From contig JADLSH010000369.1 of assembly GCA_016169945.1 (NCBI GenBank), forward strand, positions 1,736,001 through 1,800,000: 64,000 nucleotides of DNA. The letters run 5' to 3'. Positions 33,910-46,862 of this stretch are shown piece after piece. The position numbers and the translations under genes were made by a program. The notes under the pieces were generated by a model that saw only the letters and a program-made list of their open reading frames with translations, was not told where the DNA came from and did not search any database. The stretch comes from Trachythela sp. YZ-2020 (Eukaryota; Cnidaria; Anthozoa; Malacalcyonacea; Clavulariidae). The number at the start of each line of letters is the position of its first letter. The first letter of the stretch is position 1.

Positions 33910-34252
33910 CGACATGTCATAGCATGAAATTCAACTCGCGCAAATGGCACCATTTTTTTCTTATTAAACTTTCATTAACTGATTCTCATCCCTTCAAATA
34001 GAAACGATGCTGAAAATTGTCAACAAAAATTATATTGTTGAGTTTTTTATGAGAAATTCTGGTACTGCTTTTGTTATTGAAGCTATATGTATTCCATTTA
34101 TTCCTTCGATTACTTTAGTTTTCTACAATAAATATCCATATCCTTTTCAACTGCACAAAATATTTTTTAGAGTTGCACAAATTGATTTAGAACTGCACAT
34201 TTTGTGTAGAACTGCACGTTAAAAAAACCCCTGCGCACCGGAGACAGCCGGA

Positions 34253-34572
34253 CAGAGGTGGAAAAGTTTTTTTCTTTCTGGGAACCTGGGTTTCAGACTC
34301 AAAATTAATGATTAATGAGGTTCAATGATCACTGATTGATTTTGACATTGAACTGATTGGAGTGTTGTTTCTTGATATTCAGTGGTGTTCAATTTGATAT
34401 AGTGAATACAAAATGCATCACAATTACTAGACTAGAGCATACTCTAGTTTTGTTATTACTCATCAGTTAATTATTAACTATAAATTTCTGTTAAAAAATT
34501 TCTGCGAAAGTTCAGATCCAAAAATATTTCTGGTAACTAGGTTCCCAGGATCCGATACTTTTTCCACCTCTG
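34253..34572. mobile_element. hAT-like MITE, 320 bp
   Basis: Ends CAGAGGTGGAAAAGT / ACTTTTTCCACCTCTG, flanked by CAGCCGGA / CAGCCGGG (7 of 8 identical). The sub-terminal GGGAACCTGGGTT / CTAGGTTCCCAGG arms extend the inverted repeat. Confidence 0.8.
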
Positions 34573-35293
34573 CAGCCGGGTCTTATCTCTTATCTTTAAA
34601 TGTTTACTTTACATCAGTCCTGATCAGTGACTTATTATATATCTTGATAACCTTAATTTTTGTGGAAAAGTAAAGGAGTTTTTATGATTTTAACTTTTCC
34701 TTTAACGAGTAAAATCAGTCTGTCATTAGATGAAGTAAAATAATTAAGGCCATTTCTAGTGGGTTAATAGTGAATGTTTCTTTATATGATCGGATACCTT
34801 ATTCCAGAAAAAAACACCCGGAGGCCAAACATTATGCAAGGTTTTTCAATGATATGGCATAAAAAACAAGAACCACTTCAGGTTGACAAATGGCCAGTTC
34901 TTAAAAATCATAACCTTTGACTTTTAAATAGCAAATTAATGCTCTTACTCTTTACTGTCTTGGAAAAACCAATTCTTGGACTTGGCTGTTTTATTTATTC
35001 AGACAAATTCATTGTATTACTTAAAAAAACATAAGTTAATTTCTTATCAGTTGATTAGCTTACTGAGTTACTCGAGTTCTATTGTTCTCAATGTATTTGG
35101 TCTAGCACTTTGAAATAAGAACAGACCTTGGTGGAGGGTGGGTGCATTTTATTCTGTGGCGGTGCATCCTCGGGGGTGTAGTGTTGTTTAGTACTGTCAT
35201 CAATGGTTGATGCACATCTCTAGTCTATGCTTTAAAGAAAACAACAACAGAAACAGCATAAGCTTTGATATTTTGACAAGATCATACAAACAA

Positions 35294-35316
35294 TTTATTC
35301 ATATATGTATTTTATT
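35294..35316 (-). terminator. Candidate poly(A) signals of QPRT
   Basis: AATAAA on the minus strand at about 35311-35316 and again near 35294, within 35 bp of the stop codon, implying a very short 3' UTR. Confidence 0.5.
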
Positions 35317-35327
35317 TTTTGACTGAT

Positions 35328-36299
35328 TTAAATGTTTAGTTCAAGGAGGTTCTCTTTCACTGCCGGGTTCCTTGGATCTCGTCCTTCCTTTTGGATTTTT
35401 AAAGAGAAATCAACACATTCATAGCCCTGTGTAAGGGAGCCCAGTGATACAACGTCAATATGGGGGCCAAAATAATTAGTGATGTTGCCTTCATTAATTC
35501 CACCACTTGCTTCAAGAGTGATATGAGGAAATTCTTCTTTCAGTACTCTTGCAGTACTATGCAGAGCTTCTGACGTAAAATTATCCAACATAATGATATC
35601 AGCACCAGACCTCCCTGCCTCTCTAGCCTCAGCGATATTTCGGCATTCTACTTCAATTTTAATTGAAAATCCTCCTGTTTTCCTTGCCGCTTTTACTGCA
35701 GAGCTTACACTACCGACACTCCAGATATGATTATCTTTTAACATAATCATTGATGATTGATCATATCGATGTGTTGAAATACCGCCTACAAGTAAGGCAT
35801 ATTTTTCAACCAATCGAAAACCTGGGGTGGTCTTCCGAGTGCCTGCTACTTCACCTGCCCATGATGCCACCTGTTTCATCTCAGCTAATCTCTTAGCTTT
35901 AGTTGCTACACCACTAGCTCTGGTTATACAGTTCAGAGCAACTCTCTCCCCCATCAGAAGTCTGTTTACTTTTCCAGTAACCTCAGCCACAGTGCAAACA
36001 GGAACCAGCTGGGTTCCCTCGCTTACTAACCATTTTACTTTACAATTGAGATGTTTAAATACAGCTTCAAAGAAAGGACAACCAGCCAACACCCCGGGAG
36101 ATTTACAGAGCAGTACAGCTTTTTCTTCGCGGTCCCCAACCACAGTTCCACCATAATCAAAGCTAGGCAGGTCTTCAGACAGCCATGTACGCACTAAATC
36201 ATTTAAAGTTGAAGTCGGGAGAATTAATGATAAATCAGACTTTCCACGTCTTGAATTAGACATTCTTTCGGCTTCCGCATATGTCGCTTCGTGGTTCAT
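35328..36299 (-). CDS. QPRT: Quinolinate phosphoribosyltransferase
   Basis: Converts quinolinate and PRPP to nicotinate mononucleotide, CO2 and pyrophosphate in de novo NAD synthesis; cytosolic. Single exon, 323 codons, intact. The N-terminal open-faced sandwich has [19 protein letters not shown]. The barrel has [10 protein letters not shown] (R155, K156), HRYD (H177, R178), MLKDNH (K188), EVEC (E217), LDNF (D239) and EASGGI, which are the substrate-binding and catalytic positions of the family. A second in-frame ATG (codon 13, MSNSRRGK) would give a length closer to the usual ~300 residues, so the start is uncertain by 12 residues. An AATAAA on the minus strand lies about 10-20 bp past the stop. 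Lack of introns beside intron-rich neighbours suggests retroposition or simple intron loss. Confidence 0.95.
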   Translation of the reverse strand: MNHEATYAEAERMSNSRRGKSDLSLILPTSTLNDLVRTWLSEDLPSFDYGGTVVGDREEKAVLLCKSPGVLAGCPFFEAVFKHLNCKVKWLVSEGTQLVPVCTVAEVTGKVNRLLMGERVALNCITRASGVATKAKRLAEMKQVASWAGEVAGTRKTTPGFRLVEKYALLVGGISTHRYDQSSMIMLKDNHIWSVGSVSSAVKAARKTGGFSIKIEVECRNIAEAREAGRSGADIIMLDNFTSEALHSTARVLKEEFPHITLEASGGINEGNITNYFGPHIDVVSLGSLTQGYECVDFSLKIQKEGRDPRNPAVKENLLELNI

Positions 36300-36495
36300 G
36301 CTGATATAAAGTGATATATGATACTTTTTATATTAAAAACATAAAATTCTTATAAATCTTCACTTTGGTCAAAAATTTGTTGTGTATGGCGGGATTTGGC
36401 GGGAAAAAGATACCATATAAGGGAAATATACTCTAGAGTTATATCTCTGGAGTTATATATTCTACCGGCATTTAGCTAACTTGTAGCATACTTGT

Positions 36496-37749
36496 GGCAT
36501 GTACTAAAATCCGAAACGGCAAAACGAAACGAGCGAAACGAAACGAGCGAAACAACCAAAACGACCGGAACGAAACGACCAAAACGAAACGACCGAAACA
36601 ACCAAAACGAAATGACCAAAACGAAAATAATTTTTAAATTAACAAAAATCTCAAATTTACGGAGAAAATGATCCAGAAAGAGGAAATTTAACACATGAAA
36701 AGAGAATTGTAGACTATGTGTGTCGTTTTCATCATCGTTCAATACCCAATGGAAACGGACAACAATATAAATAAAACGCTGCCGAAAACAGTCAGTTTAA
36801 CTTGAATGTGGAAGAAAATGGTCACTGAATTTGGCGCCTAAACTGTCAATGGGCTATTACATTTAATATCTGCACCCCCCCTGTCGAGGACCTCCGTATT
36901 TCACTGTTTTTACCCCTCTGGAAACTGGAAAAAATGGTTTCCCCCCCTTGGAAATTTCGTCTCAAAACCCCCTAGGAAAGATGTTTTGCCCCCTCTGGAA
37001 TAGTGTTTAGCCCCCTATGGAAATAAATTTTCTTGACTTTACCCCCTCCCTTGGAAAAAAAATGTCCTCGACCCTGTCCGATCAAGGGCAGTGCAGACCA
37101 TTGGTGCAGCCATCCCCTTTGGAAACAAGAAATAACCCTTTGGAAATATTATCCAACAACCACCCTGGAAATGCCTTACAACCCCTCTGGAAATACCTCA
37201 CACCCCCTCTGGAAATGCATTTTTTAACACTGTGAAAAACTTTTACCCCTCTGGAAATACCCTTATTACTCTTTTACCTGTCTGGAAATAATTTTTCACC
37301 CCACTGGAATTTTTTTCTAACTTTATAGCCCCTCTGGAAAGGTAATGATGAGGACCCTTCTGGAAAAACACAGATGTAAAACCCCTCTGGAAACGGAGGT
37401 TGCGGTATTAAATGTAATAGCCCAATATGGAGACCGAATTGCTCGAGGAAATGGTACATATTTCAAGAATTAAATCTTATCTATTCATGTAAATAACCTA
37501 TTGTTTTACAGTATGCATAAAGAGCGCAATGAGGTATAGAAAGCCACCCATAAATACAATGTAATTAATGAGCATAATTTTTAGTTTATAAAATAGCACA
37601 ATTGTTCACTTTGAGATTTTTGTTATTTTTTTGTAATTATTTTCGTTTCGGTCGTTTCGTTTTGGTCGTTTCGTTTTGGTCGTTTCGTTTCGGTCGTTTT
37701 GGTTGTTTCGCTCGTTTCGTTTTGCCGTTTCGGGTTTTAGTACATGCCC
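36496..37749. mobile_element. Foldback transposon, 1254 bp, 8-bp duplication
   Basis: Outer ends GGCATGTACTAAAA / TTTTAGTACATGCCC lie between exact copies of ATACTTGT (36488-36495, 37750-37757). Each arm is then filled with iterated 6-bp-phased units (CGAAACGACCAAAA and variants), left arm to about 36690 and right arm from about 37600, ending in a shared AAAATCTCAAA / TTTGAGATTTTT block. The centre holds the nested element 36847-37428. No transposase. Confidence 0.85.
36847..37428. mobile_element. Nested element with CCCCTCTGGAAA repeats
   Basis: Inverted ends GGGCTATTACATTTAAT / ATTAAATGTAATAGCCC with AAT on both sides. The interior is a degenerate tandem array of about 20 CCCCTCTGGAAA-like units. 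A second copy of the same sequence is at 2654-3150. Confidence 0.8.
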
Positions 37750-37992
37750 ATACTTGTAGCATAACGAAATTGGTAAAAATGTTTGAAAAAGTAATTTCGC
37801 CCTGATTTTAGTAAATTCTCACAGTATATGTCCATTTTTAATGTTCTCGTTTTACTTCTCGCATCAAACTCGAGGAGAAATTGAGAAAATGGCCACAGAT
37901 GCCGGCCATATTTACTTCGGAATATTTCGCAGCTATCTCGTAAAGTGTCGTAATCATGAATCATCTTATCATCACAACAATAACAAACCAAC

Positions 37993-40900
37993 ATGGCTAC
38001 GTATGTATTAATGAAAATATTTATGTCAAATGTTTATATATTGTTCGTGTCGTTATGTTTTGTCCTCAAAATTCAATCCACATTTCTTAATATTGAAGAG
38101 CTACAAAAATCTAAATATGGTGTAGAAATTTCTGCAGAGCCAGTACTTTTAAACAATAAGGTAATAAAGTTCAAAGTGTCTACATGGCAGGCAGCTGGTC
38201 AGTAGTTTTGTACTTTAGACTATAAATATCACTATAAAATGATTTTTTGCGAATGTTTTCAGCGACTGGTTTTCACATTCTAGGGTTAGGTTTAGGCTTA
38301 TGATTAGGGTTAGGTTTGGGGATAGGATTGGGGGTGGTTTAATCTATAAAAACTACAAAACTCTAGACTGCTGGGCATCTAGTATTTTGAAAATATTGCC
38401 CGGCTGCCAGGCATGGAATAAAGTTTATGTCAAATTAAGCCCTTAAGGTGATTAATAATTAACTTAAGTAAACGTACGTTTAATTAACAATTATTCGCCT
38501 CAGGCTCTGTGAGGTTTTTATTCACAGAGCCTGAGGCGAATAATTGTTTTAGTAAAATTACACAGGTGATTATTTGGAAAAAAAATATGCACATTTCAAA
38601 AATATTTTAATTGAATATTTACGATAAAAGCGGCTTAATAACGCTTTAGGTGATTATCGCGTATTAATCCAAGGTGGCGCAACCAATCAGCGTTGAGAAT
38701 TTTCAATAATCACCACAATATAATTTTACTAATATATGACGTTATATTTGTGATTTAATGATTCCTAAGTATATGAAAGGTTTATTCTTATATAGGGATA
38801 TACCAAAATCCTGTAATACCCAGAAGGTCAGAATGATAGCTAGAGTCCAAAATGTGATTTGCTTGCACAATTTTCATGCCACAAGCTACCCCCTCCATGC
38901 AAAAGCAGCATTAAAGGGGGGAAGTTGAGGGAGGGTGGAGTCTGAGAACAGTTACCTCAAATTATATATTGCAGCAGTGTTAAAATTTGGAGAAGCTAGT
39001 GGATTACTAAAATGTTGATGCTTGTATACAATGAGCTGTGGTAGCTAGGGTTTACACCCTAACCTGCAGGTGGTGCACATTTTTATTGTTGCTCACTGTA
39101 GCTTGACATAAGTCACCACCCACCCACCCCCTTTTTACTAGGAAAAATTAGGTAGAGCAGATAGTTCTCATATCATGTGATGTATACTTTATTGTCAGTA
39201 GTTACTGTAAAGCGAGCAATTGTGTAATGAATATATGTCAATTAGCCTGTGGCTGATGCTGCAGCAGCTCCCGGTGGTGTGTGAGAAGTGGCCTTAGTAT
39301 ATTTCATGTTATACCATCATCAAGCTAACCACAGATCAGTGAAACTACCATTCCAGTACACTCAATATACCAAATATGCTTGAGCAGTCAAATGGTGATA
39401 GACTGAGTGACTCACTAACTGATCGAGTGACTATGGTTCACTGTGGGAAAAAGAATAGAAGAAAGGGAATATATAATCAGTGGTGGGGGAAGATATTTGA
39501 ATTTAGGGGGTTTGAGACCTAGGGGGTCTGGGGGCTCCTCTGGGAAATTTGAAAAATTGAGGCTCAGAAATGCCATTTCCTGCATCTCTTGGCGCCAAAT
39601 AGAAGAATGACTTGGTCGGGGCAATAATTGGCATCAAATTAAGCATAATTGAACTACCTGGCGATGGAAAAGAGCTCACGCTTTTTAAACAAGAATTATC
39701 TCAAATAGTTAACCAAACCCATCTTTTCTATAATATCTATATCTATATACTTATTATATAGGGATCGAATATATTTACGACGTTCTATTGCGAGATGTTA
39801 CTGGGGCTCAAGCCCCAACCCCAGCCTCTGTGGTTCTTGTGCCAGTCGGCCAGTGTATAAAATAGACAGTTATGAAAGAGGAAAGAGGTTCATGTATGTG
39901 ATAAGTAAATACATGAAAATGGTTGCCAGCACGACACTGAAATTGCACACAACTACTGTATATAGTAGCAGTACTTTGTTTTGTATTCCGTAGTAAAAAA
40001 GTTTTGTTAACGTAAAATTTATTCCGGTCCTCGAATAAGCGCTCATCAATATACAACGCTTTGTCAAAGTATTCTCAACTGAAGAGCTCGAAAAATACTT
40101 TAAAACGCAAGTGGACGTGAACGCTGAAATTGTGATAGAATATGAAGTGCAACAATACTCTCAATAGTTAAGTATTCAGAAATTCAGTCACTTAATAAGG
40201 CACTAAACGTTCTAGAAAAGAGACATGACTGTGTAGTTGTTTTTAGGGAGTATAGACTTGCATCTTATGTCTAATGTTTTGTAATAAGCATTAAGCGCGT
40301 TTCCCTCGCGTAAGCGCCGCACCAACAGCGCGGAAAAATTTAATAAATGCCGCCGTGTTCAATAAATAATAAGGTACCTTTATCATGATTTTTGTACACC
40401 GCATATTTCCAGGATAAAGATGGCAGTGTCATGCGGATTACATCAAAACATGGTCAACAATATCAATGTGTTCTCCCTATTGTTCACTTTGAAACAAAAG
40501 AATCAAATGCAGTTAATGTGACAACAGAAGAGATAAAGAAACTATTGCAGCCATTGAATAACACTTGTCTATTCCAGGTGAGAATACAATAGAACAGTCA
40601 ATGAAAGAGGAAAGCTGCATTTTAAATTTGTGTATGTACAGTATCCTGCCTTTTGTTGTGCCTAAACTGTCTGAAAAGATTAAGGGCAACGTTCGAGACG
40701 AAAAAACTGGTCGGAATGTTTTTAACCTTTTGAGGCAGTTCAGACAAAACTTAAAAGAATGGTTTATGGTTATTGTAGAATGCAACCTCCAATGCCAATG
40801 GACCCCCTTATACAGTTATACTTTATATATATTTACTTATTTCATGATATTTAGTTAAATGGTTGGTGGTCATACAGAGTTTGTATCGGAAAATCTATTT

Positions 40901-43900
40901 GTCAATATCACGATGAAGGTAACGTTAATGATTTTTTCTACATATTTGATTATAGCCTGTAACAGACCTAATTCGATATGAGTAAGGTCTGTGAAGTTTG
41001 GCGCGATTGCTTGTTTGGTTGAAGGTTTATCATAATATGTTCGCATTGTCGAAATCTGAGGTGATTTACTCATCTTTTGGTATGTTACTCATTCTATAAT
41101 TAAATAATTACACCGTTGAAAAAACAATCAAATCTCATTGTAATAGGACATGAAGTCAAAGATAACGTTAGTCTTGGTCATTTTTCTGGAAATACTGATT
41201 GGTCAAAGGTTACTATAAAGGTAATGACTTACTTCCTGCAGTTAACTAAACGCGGAGTTAATGTATAATATCATTTATTGTCTTTCAGTAATGTTTTCTT
41301 TTATTATTGAATATATTAAGATGTCCCTCATTCAATTTAGGAAGAGACAAAAGGTGACAAAAGATATCACAGTCAATTTTATAACAATGGAACAGTCTGT
41401 GATCTTACAGGAGAACCACGAAAAACTGAAGTCAGGGTAATTTACTCATGATAATAGATCTATATAATAGCACAATTGACATCCGTGCATACTGCAAACG
41501 TTACGTTATGGTAACATATATCTGCGTTTGGAAGTGAAATAGAATCAAGTCCTACAAGTGTGAAATACACCGCCTTTCTTTCATGCGTTTTGACTTGCGC
41601 GCAGTCCTTTGCGTTCTTTAAGCACGATTATAGATCTTCCCATCAGTTGGTTCATCGTGGACTTTCTTTCCAAAGTTCTTTCTCAGTCAAAATGAGGTGA
41701 CTGAGTGATTGAATTACTGACTGAGTGATCCAGTCCTCGTAGCCACGGTAACGGTGATACATCGTGAAAAACACCCTTATCAATTTTATAAATGGTGTAA
41801 ACTAGAATCTATTATAAAAGGATATCTAGAGATTTCCGAATATAATTTCAGTATTTTATTTCTTTAGTTTTTCTGTGGTTCACAAGCTACTGATTTTATA
41901 TCAATAATTGAAGAGAGTTCCACGTGTAATTACGTCATCAATATACATACACACAAACTATGTAACCATTCCTTTTTCCGACCACCGGCCACGCCTAAGA
42001 AACATAGTATCACGTGTTCACCTGCTCTGAAGGAAGATCAATACAAGAAATACACAGAAGCTCAAAATAAGAAGTCAGGTATAGTTTTACTACAACTGTT
42101 ATGTGCCGTCGTTTGCATCTAGGATGAACAGTCTCGGTTAAAAAAGTTGCCTTACGTGAAGCTTTCATGTTTGTCAAGAGCATGTCCGGTGATACGAAGC
42201 TTGTTTAGCGTATATCATAGTGGAAAAGTACAATATATCATTATACAGCCTAACTAAAATTTATGAACCTGCATACAAGTACCTGCATGTAGGTTCATAG
42301 CCTGCACTCTAAAAAAAAAGTCCCCCCCTGCACTCTAAACCAAACTCCCTCCCCCACAATAGAACGCCTGCCACGCAGGCTAGCAGGTTCATAACTGTAT
42401 TAGATTCTTTTGTTTCAAAGTGAACAATAGGGAGAACACATTAATATTGTTGACCATGCATGTCTGATATTTAATTTTGGCTTATCCGTTTAGGCTTGAA
42501 ACAGACTTCGTTCAATCCGCCTCTGCATGCTATTTAATAAGTAGTCTTAAATTTTATAGAGATAGATCGTCTTAATTAATAAGTATAACTTTGTTCATCC
42601 TTGAAAGCTTTACCAGAGTAGGTATAATCACGGTATAATCTTAGCATACTCATGAGTTTGGTTGAATGATCTAACTACCAGAAAATACAGGGATGGATCC
42701 AGCTTGATCTGATAGAGGGTGTTAAGCGGACAATTTGGATTTGATATGGGAATTGGCACCCCTCCTGCACCCCCTTGGCCAGGCATAGGAGGTGTGCGCA
42801 CCCCCCCTGAACCCCCCCAGTAAATCCATCCCTGAGAAAATATAGAAAGTATTTCAACCAAGCTCGTGAATATTGTTCATTGCTACCTACACTGGAACCC
42901 GACACTCAACATATAATCTTATATAGCATACATGCATAATTTGTCGGGTGCTAAAGAATACTATATACTACTTAACCGTTCTAGAAGTTGAAAACTTTGC
43001 ATATCTAAGATCATCGTATTTTGGGTCATGTTTTGTAAAGTAATTCATGAAGAAAATTCAAAAGAAATCAATGTTTAATGACATGTTGCATCGAGCATTC
43101 TCCTGATTTGCATAAACGCTTCCCTCGATTTTCTCATTTGATCATTTCTTTTTGAATATTTGCTCGAAAATACGACTATATAGATCCTCGCGATCCTCGC
43201 TATATATTTTTAATAGGTCTTTATATTTTTAATGTATAGAAAAAGCAATAAAAGATGATCAGCAAGATGAACACAGCGACAACAGATATAGTCCAGATAT
43301 TGTAGATACATTTGCTAAGATGTATCATAAGGAAAATATCAAAGAAACTGAAGATGGTCGTGAATTAAAAACAAAAGACGAAAAAAACACTGGCTTCGGT
43401 GATCTCTCCAAGATGATGAAAAACGTCATTGCTAAATCAATGGAACGGATTGAGAAGTTGAAACGTGGAGAATTGTTACCGGATGAAAGTACGTACTATA
43501 CATGATTAGGGATGTAGAGGTTAGCCATATGTATAGGCATTATGTAGGTGTGATTCATGTTGACATTTCTGTTCTAATCCATTCATCTCCCACGATTACT
43601 TCAATATGTTTCAAAATAAAAATGTAAACATATACGCGCATGGGCATTTTGTTGATGATTGTCACTATAAATACTGAAAGCAACGGTAAAAAAGTGGAGA
43701 TGTTCTTTCTCCCAGGTAAAGGTCGGAGAGTTGTGTTGCTAATAATAAATTATTGCATCTGAAAGGGGCGCAGGTCAAACGTTATCGTGTTGAAGGCCTA
43801 CGGCTGCAATCATACTACCCATGACTGATCACGGAGCAAAGCTTAGTTTTTGGTGTGGGAGGAAACCGGAGAACCCAACCACAACTCTAGTTTCTACTTA

Positions 43901-46862
43901 CATGAGTTTTCAAGCACATCACGTCTGTACGACCTACAATAGCAGGCCTAACTCAATGGCAAGGAGCAGTACGCTAACCGCATCTGCCACCCATGCTTCC
44001 TTCTCAACTTTGCGATTTATTTAGATATCGGAGAAGGAAATTCTGAAGAAGATTCTGATGATTCAACTGACAACGATGGAGATGATATTTATGAGGAAAA
44101 TGAAATGAGTGAGGGAAGAAAGAAAATAACGGAATCAAAAGAGGATGCAATGAAAATGACTATAGATGACATGGAAGCAGATGATGAATCAGTCGGAGAA
44201 GATATGGATAGAGATGATGATATAGGATGGGATGTGGATACTATGGAGGATGATAGTATGGATATTGAAGGTTCATCGACTTTGTTCAAGGAGAACAGAT
44301 TAGTCAAAAATATTTCCCCTAATATTAAGAAAGACAAGAAGGATGATAAGAGTGATTATTACCAAAAGTTAATCGAATATCTGAAGATACAATATGGTTA
44401 TTTTAAGAGGCAGCTTGATACTGTCACAAATAATATGAAGAAAAGAATAAAGAGATTAGAAGGTACGGCTGTGAGTCCAACTGTCAAGGCATTGATCGAC
44501 ACAATAAAGAAGTCTGTGGAAAGTTTAGAAAATAAACAGAGGTACCGTGTTTTTCACAAACTGTTGTTTTTTACTGCTGAATACAACGCACATTCTATCC
44601 AGCGGACATCTCTAGTTACCGGACACTCTGATGACTCTATCAGACACCTCTACTTAACAGACACTTATCAAAGTTCCCGTTCCCGACACCGTTGGCGTCC
44701 GTTAATTAAAGATTCGACTGTATATTCTTTATTTACAAATCGTTTCTTATTTCAATTGGCCTAAGCATACATAAATAGAGATCAGACGTTTTGGACAATG
44801 TTTTTATGGAGAGTGAGAAAAAAATTGTCATTTCTAACTTAGAATGAGTAAGGAAGACCTTTGTTCGAGACGTAGTGTTAACTAGGAAGAATCTTCCAGA
44901 TTGAAAACGTGCGTCAAGACCCGATAACACTCGAAAACCTGACTTCAGTAGATCTGAGGCCGGTTGTATAAAAGTCTTAACTACATTTTAACTACCCGTT
45001 TTGTAGTTAAATAGTAGTTAACTGTAAAATTCGCGATTCTGATTGGTTAACTTTCTTTTAAACTATTATAAACTTTAACTACTTTTTTATACAACTGGCC
45101 CCAGCAGTTGGTTACACTTGATATACTCCCAGAGAAGAGCATCAACCATAGGCCTTCAGTGTGTGTAATTTTGGTCAAGCTATTCAATTATTTTTTATTA
45201 TAAGAAAACGTTTTTATTATCATCATTATATAGAGTTGCAGAGGACGCGATGGAGCGACTTACTGATTTATATGATGCTGTCATGGAAGATCAAGATTAT
45301 TTGAAAGCGAATGAAGAACTTGCTAGTATTAGATCAACTTTGGTTGGCTTGATCGATAAAGTGAACTTAAAATCTGATCAATTAGAACCTAATGATGATA
45401 CTAATGATAATGATATTGACGATAATCTAGAAAGAAAGCGCCAGCCTTACAAACCATCAGAAGAGATTTTTAAAGCTGACAAGAAAACTCAGGGTTTTGA
45501 TATGGAAAAACCAAACCTAGATAAAGTTGTTTCCAAGTTGAAGAAAATCATGACCCACGAGAATAATGAAGATATGGATCAATTTGAAGATGAGCGTATC
45601 AGAGTTCGTGTCGCAAAGATTACAGAGAAATCATTTATTGATGATGAAGATGAAAACCAGTTGGATGAAATAAGTGAAAATGAAGAAATGAGAGAGGCGA
45701 CAAAAAAGATGGAGAGTATGGTACGCAAACAGCTCGAGGATTCTGGGATCAATCACGAAGGTTTGTAAGGTTTAGATTTCTTTTCTCAGATTTCACTGCG
45801 GGGCGTTTAGCAACCTTACCCCAGGGTACTTTCCGTGTAAGTACCCTTGTGGTTATATGGTTTGGTGACAATGGCTTAGTGAGGTTGTATGAACATACAA
45901 CATTCTCACACCATGCTTGCAATCATTGCTTTAAATATTGCTCTAATTAACAGTTGTTTTGGCACTTTCTTTCTCACAAACGTGCCTGATACACAATCAC
46001 CTTTCTCACCCGTCACCGTCTCACCATAGGCGTTCACAACATGTGATAGTGGATTACTGCTCTTGGTTTTCTCCCAGAATAACTATCCTTACATCATGTT
46101 AAGTTATGTGTTTTTATCCTGACGAGCTGATTGATAATTGATAAATTTCTAGGAAAAATTAAGGTGAAAATAATCTCATCAAAGGAAACATTACCTGTTG
46201 CTGGTGGAGAAGATAAGTTTCTGATTCTTACATCGCACCAATTTAAAGATTTGCTTTCCAACTTATTGGTAAGAGTTCTATGTCTATGAATACTTAGCAT
46301 ATGGCATCACCTTGAGTTAACCAAATTTGGGGAGTCTTAAAGCTTCCGTGGTTTGTGTCTGGACCGATTGAAAAAGATATTTAAAACATTTCGACGTTTC
46401 GAGCGAAGGCTCTTCTTCCACGAAAAAACAAGCCTAACCCTATTTTTAGTCAGTGTACTCGATGCGAACGATAAAATGTGAGATAAAAATGAAGCCAAAT
46501 AATTCTTAAGTCTTCATATCCGTCTACTGTAAGTTCAAAATAAATATTCCTCATAAATCACAGTTATCCGTATAAAACATACTGTCGTTTACTGCCATAA
46601 CGAAATGTATTTTTAGACTAGAGCCAGTTATGATCTAGATTTCTCAGTTTTTCTGGCTCTGCACGTCGTCAAATTTTATATGACTAACTTCTCAAGGTTC
46701 ATTTGCTTGCAGGGTGGTACTCAAGAATTAATGAAGGAGAAAAAGAGACAGGAAGTAATGGAAGATAACTACAATCTTGTTTGGAACCAAGATGGTTTTG
46801 CATCAGCAGATGTAAATGAAGAAAAACCGTCCGGCATGGAACACGAAGATGAAAACAGATAA
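37993..46862 (+). CDS. OS9: OS-9, ER-associated degradation lectin
   Basis: ER-luminal lectin that reads trimmed N-glycans on misfolded proteins and hands them to the HRD1-SEL1L ligase. Exons: 37993-38160, 40413-40577, 40855-40918, 41147-41220, 41341-41436, 41868-42078, 43240-43488, 44025-44541, 45234-45760, 46153-46268, 46713-46862; all GT-AG, phases consistent, 778 residues. Signal peptide (about 1-30), then LNIEELQKSKYGVEI typical of OS-9. The mannose-6-phosphate receptor homology domain spans about 105-225: the double Trp W115-W116, Q128, R184, E205 and Y211 match the mannose-contacting residues of human OS-9, with paired cysteines C108, C121, C127, C177, C192, C209, C222 and C240. A long acidic/coiled middle follows, then IRVRVAKI and a charged C-terminus. 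No KDEL, as usual for OS-9. Its 3' end converges on the SR-cyclophilin gene. Confidence 0.95.
38486..38548. repeat. Perfect 27-bp hairpin, 9-nt loop
   Basis: Arms 38486-38512 and 38522-38548 (containing TTCGCCTCAGGCTCTGTGA) pair without mismatch. It is in OS-9 intron 1, so it is transcribed. It sits inside a larger AT-rich inverted-repeat remnant (GGTGATTA near 38450 and 38650, AATAATCACC near 38707). Confidence 0.85.
42688..42834. mobile_element. hAT-like MITE, 147 bp
   Basis: Ends CAGGGATGGATCCAGCT / AGTAAATCCATCCCTG with an exact 8-bp duplication AGAAAATA (42680-42687, 42835-42842). It is in OS-9 intron 6. The decayed copy at 6290 shares its left end. Confidence 0.85.
43838..44020 (-). 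repeat. tRNA-derived SINE, minus strand
   Basis: On the minus strand: GGTGGCAGATGCGGTTAGCG (A-box region), a pol III-like body with GCCTGCTATTGTAGG, then GGTTCTCCGGTTTCCTCCC near its 3' end. Same family as 55600-55795. It ends just before OS-9 exon 8 (44025). Confidence 0.55.
44958..45100. mobile_element. MITE, about 143 bp
   Basis: Ends GGCCGGTTGTATAAAAGT / ACTTTTTTATACAACTGGCC, with repeated GTAGTTAAA motifs inside. OS-9 intron 8. The target duplication is not clear. Confidence 0.6.
46376..46712. other. OS-9 last intron, nothing notable
   Basis: AT-rich intron sequence before the terminal OS-9 exon. I see no ORF or repeat ends. Confidence 0.5.

Larger units (their letters stand above)
31693..35327. 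other. Repeat-rich intergenic region
   Basis: Between the QRICH2-like and QPRT genes. Contents: a GC-rich transposon remnant at about 32040-32300 (GGGGGCCCGGGGCAAGTTGC), scattered TAGAACTGCMCATTTTG motifs (32797-34215), two hAT-like elements (listed separately), then unremarkable AT-rich sequence from 34590. No gene seen. Confidence 0.6.
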
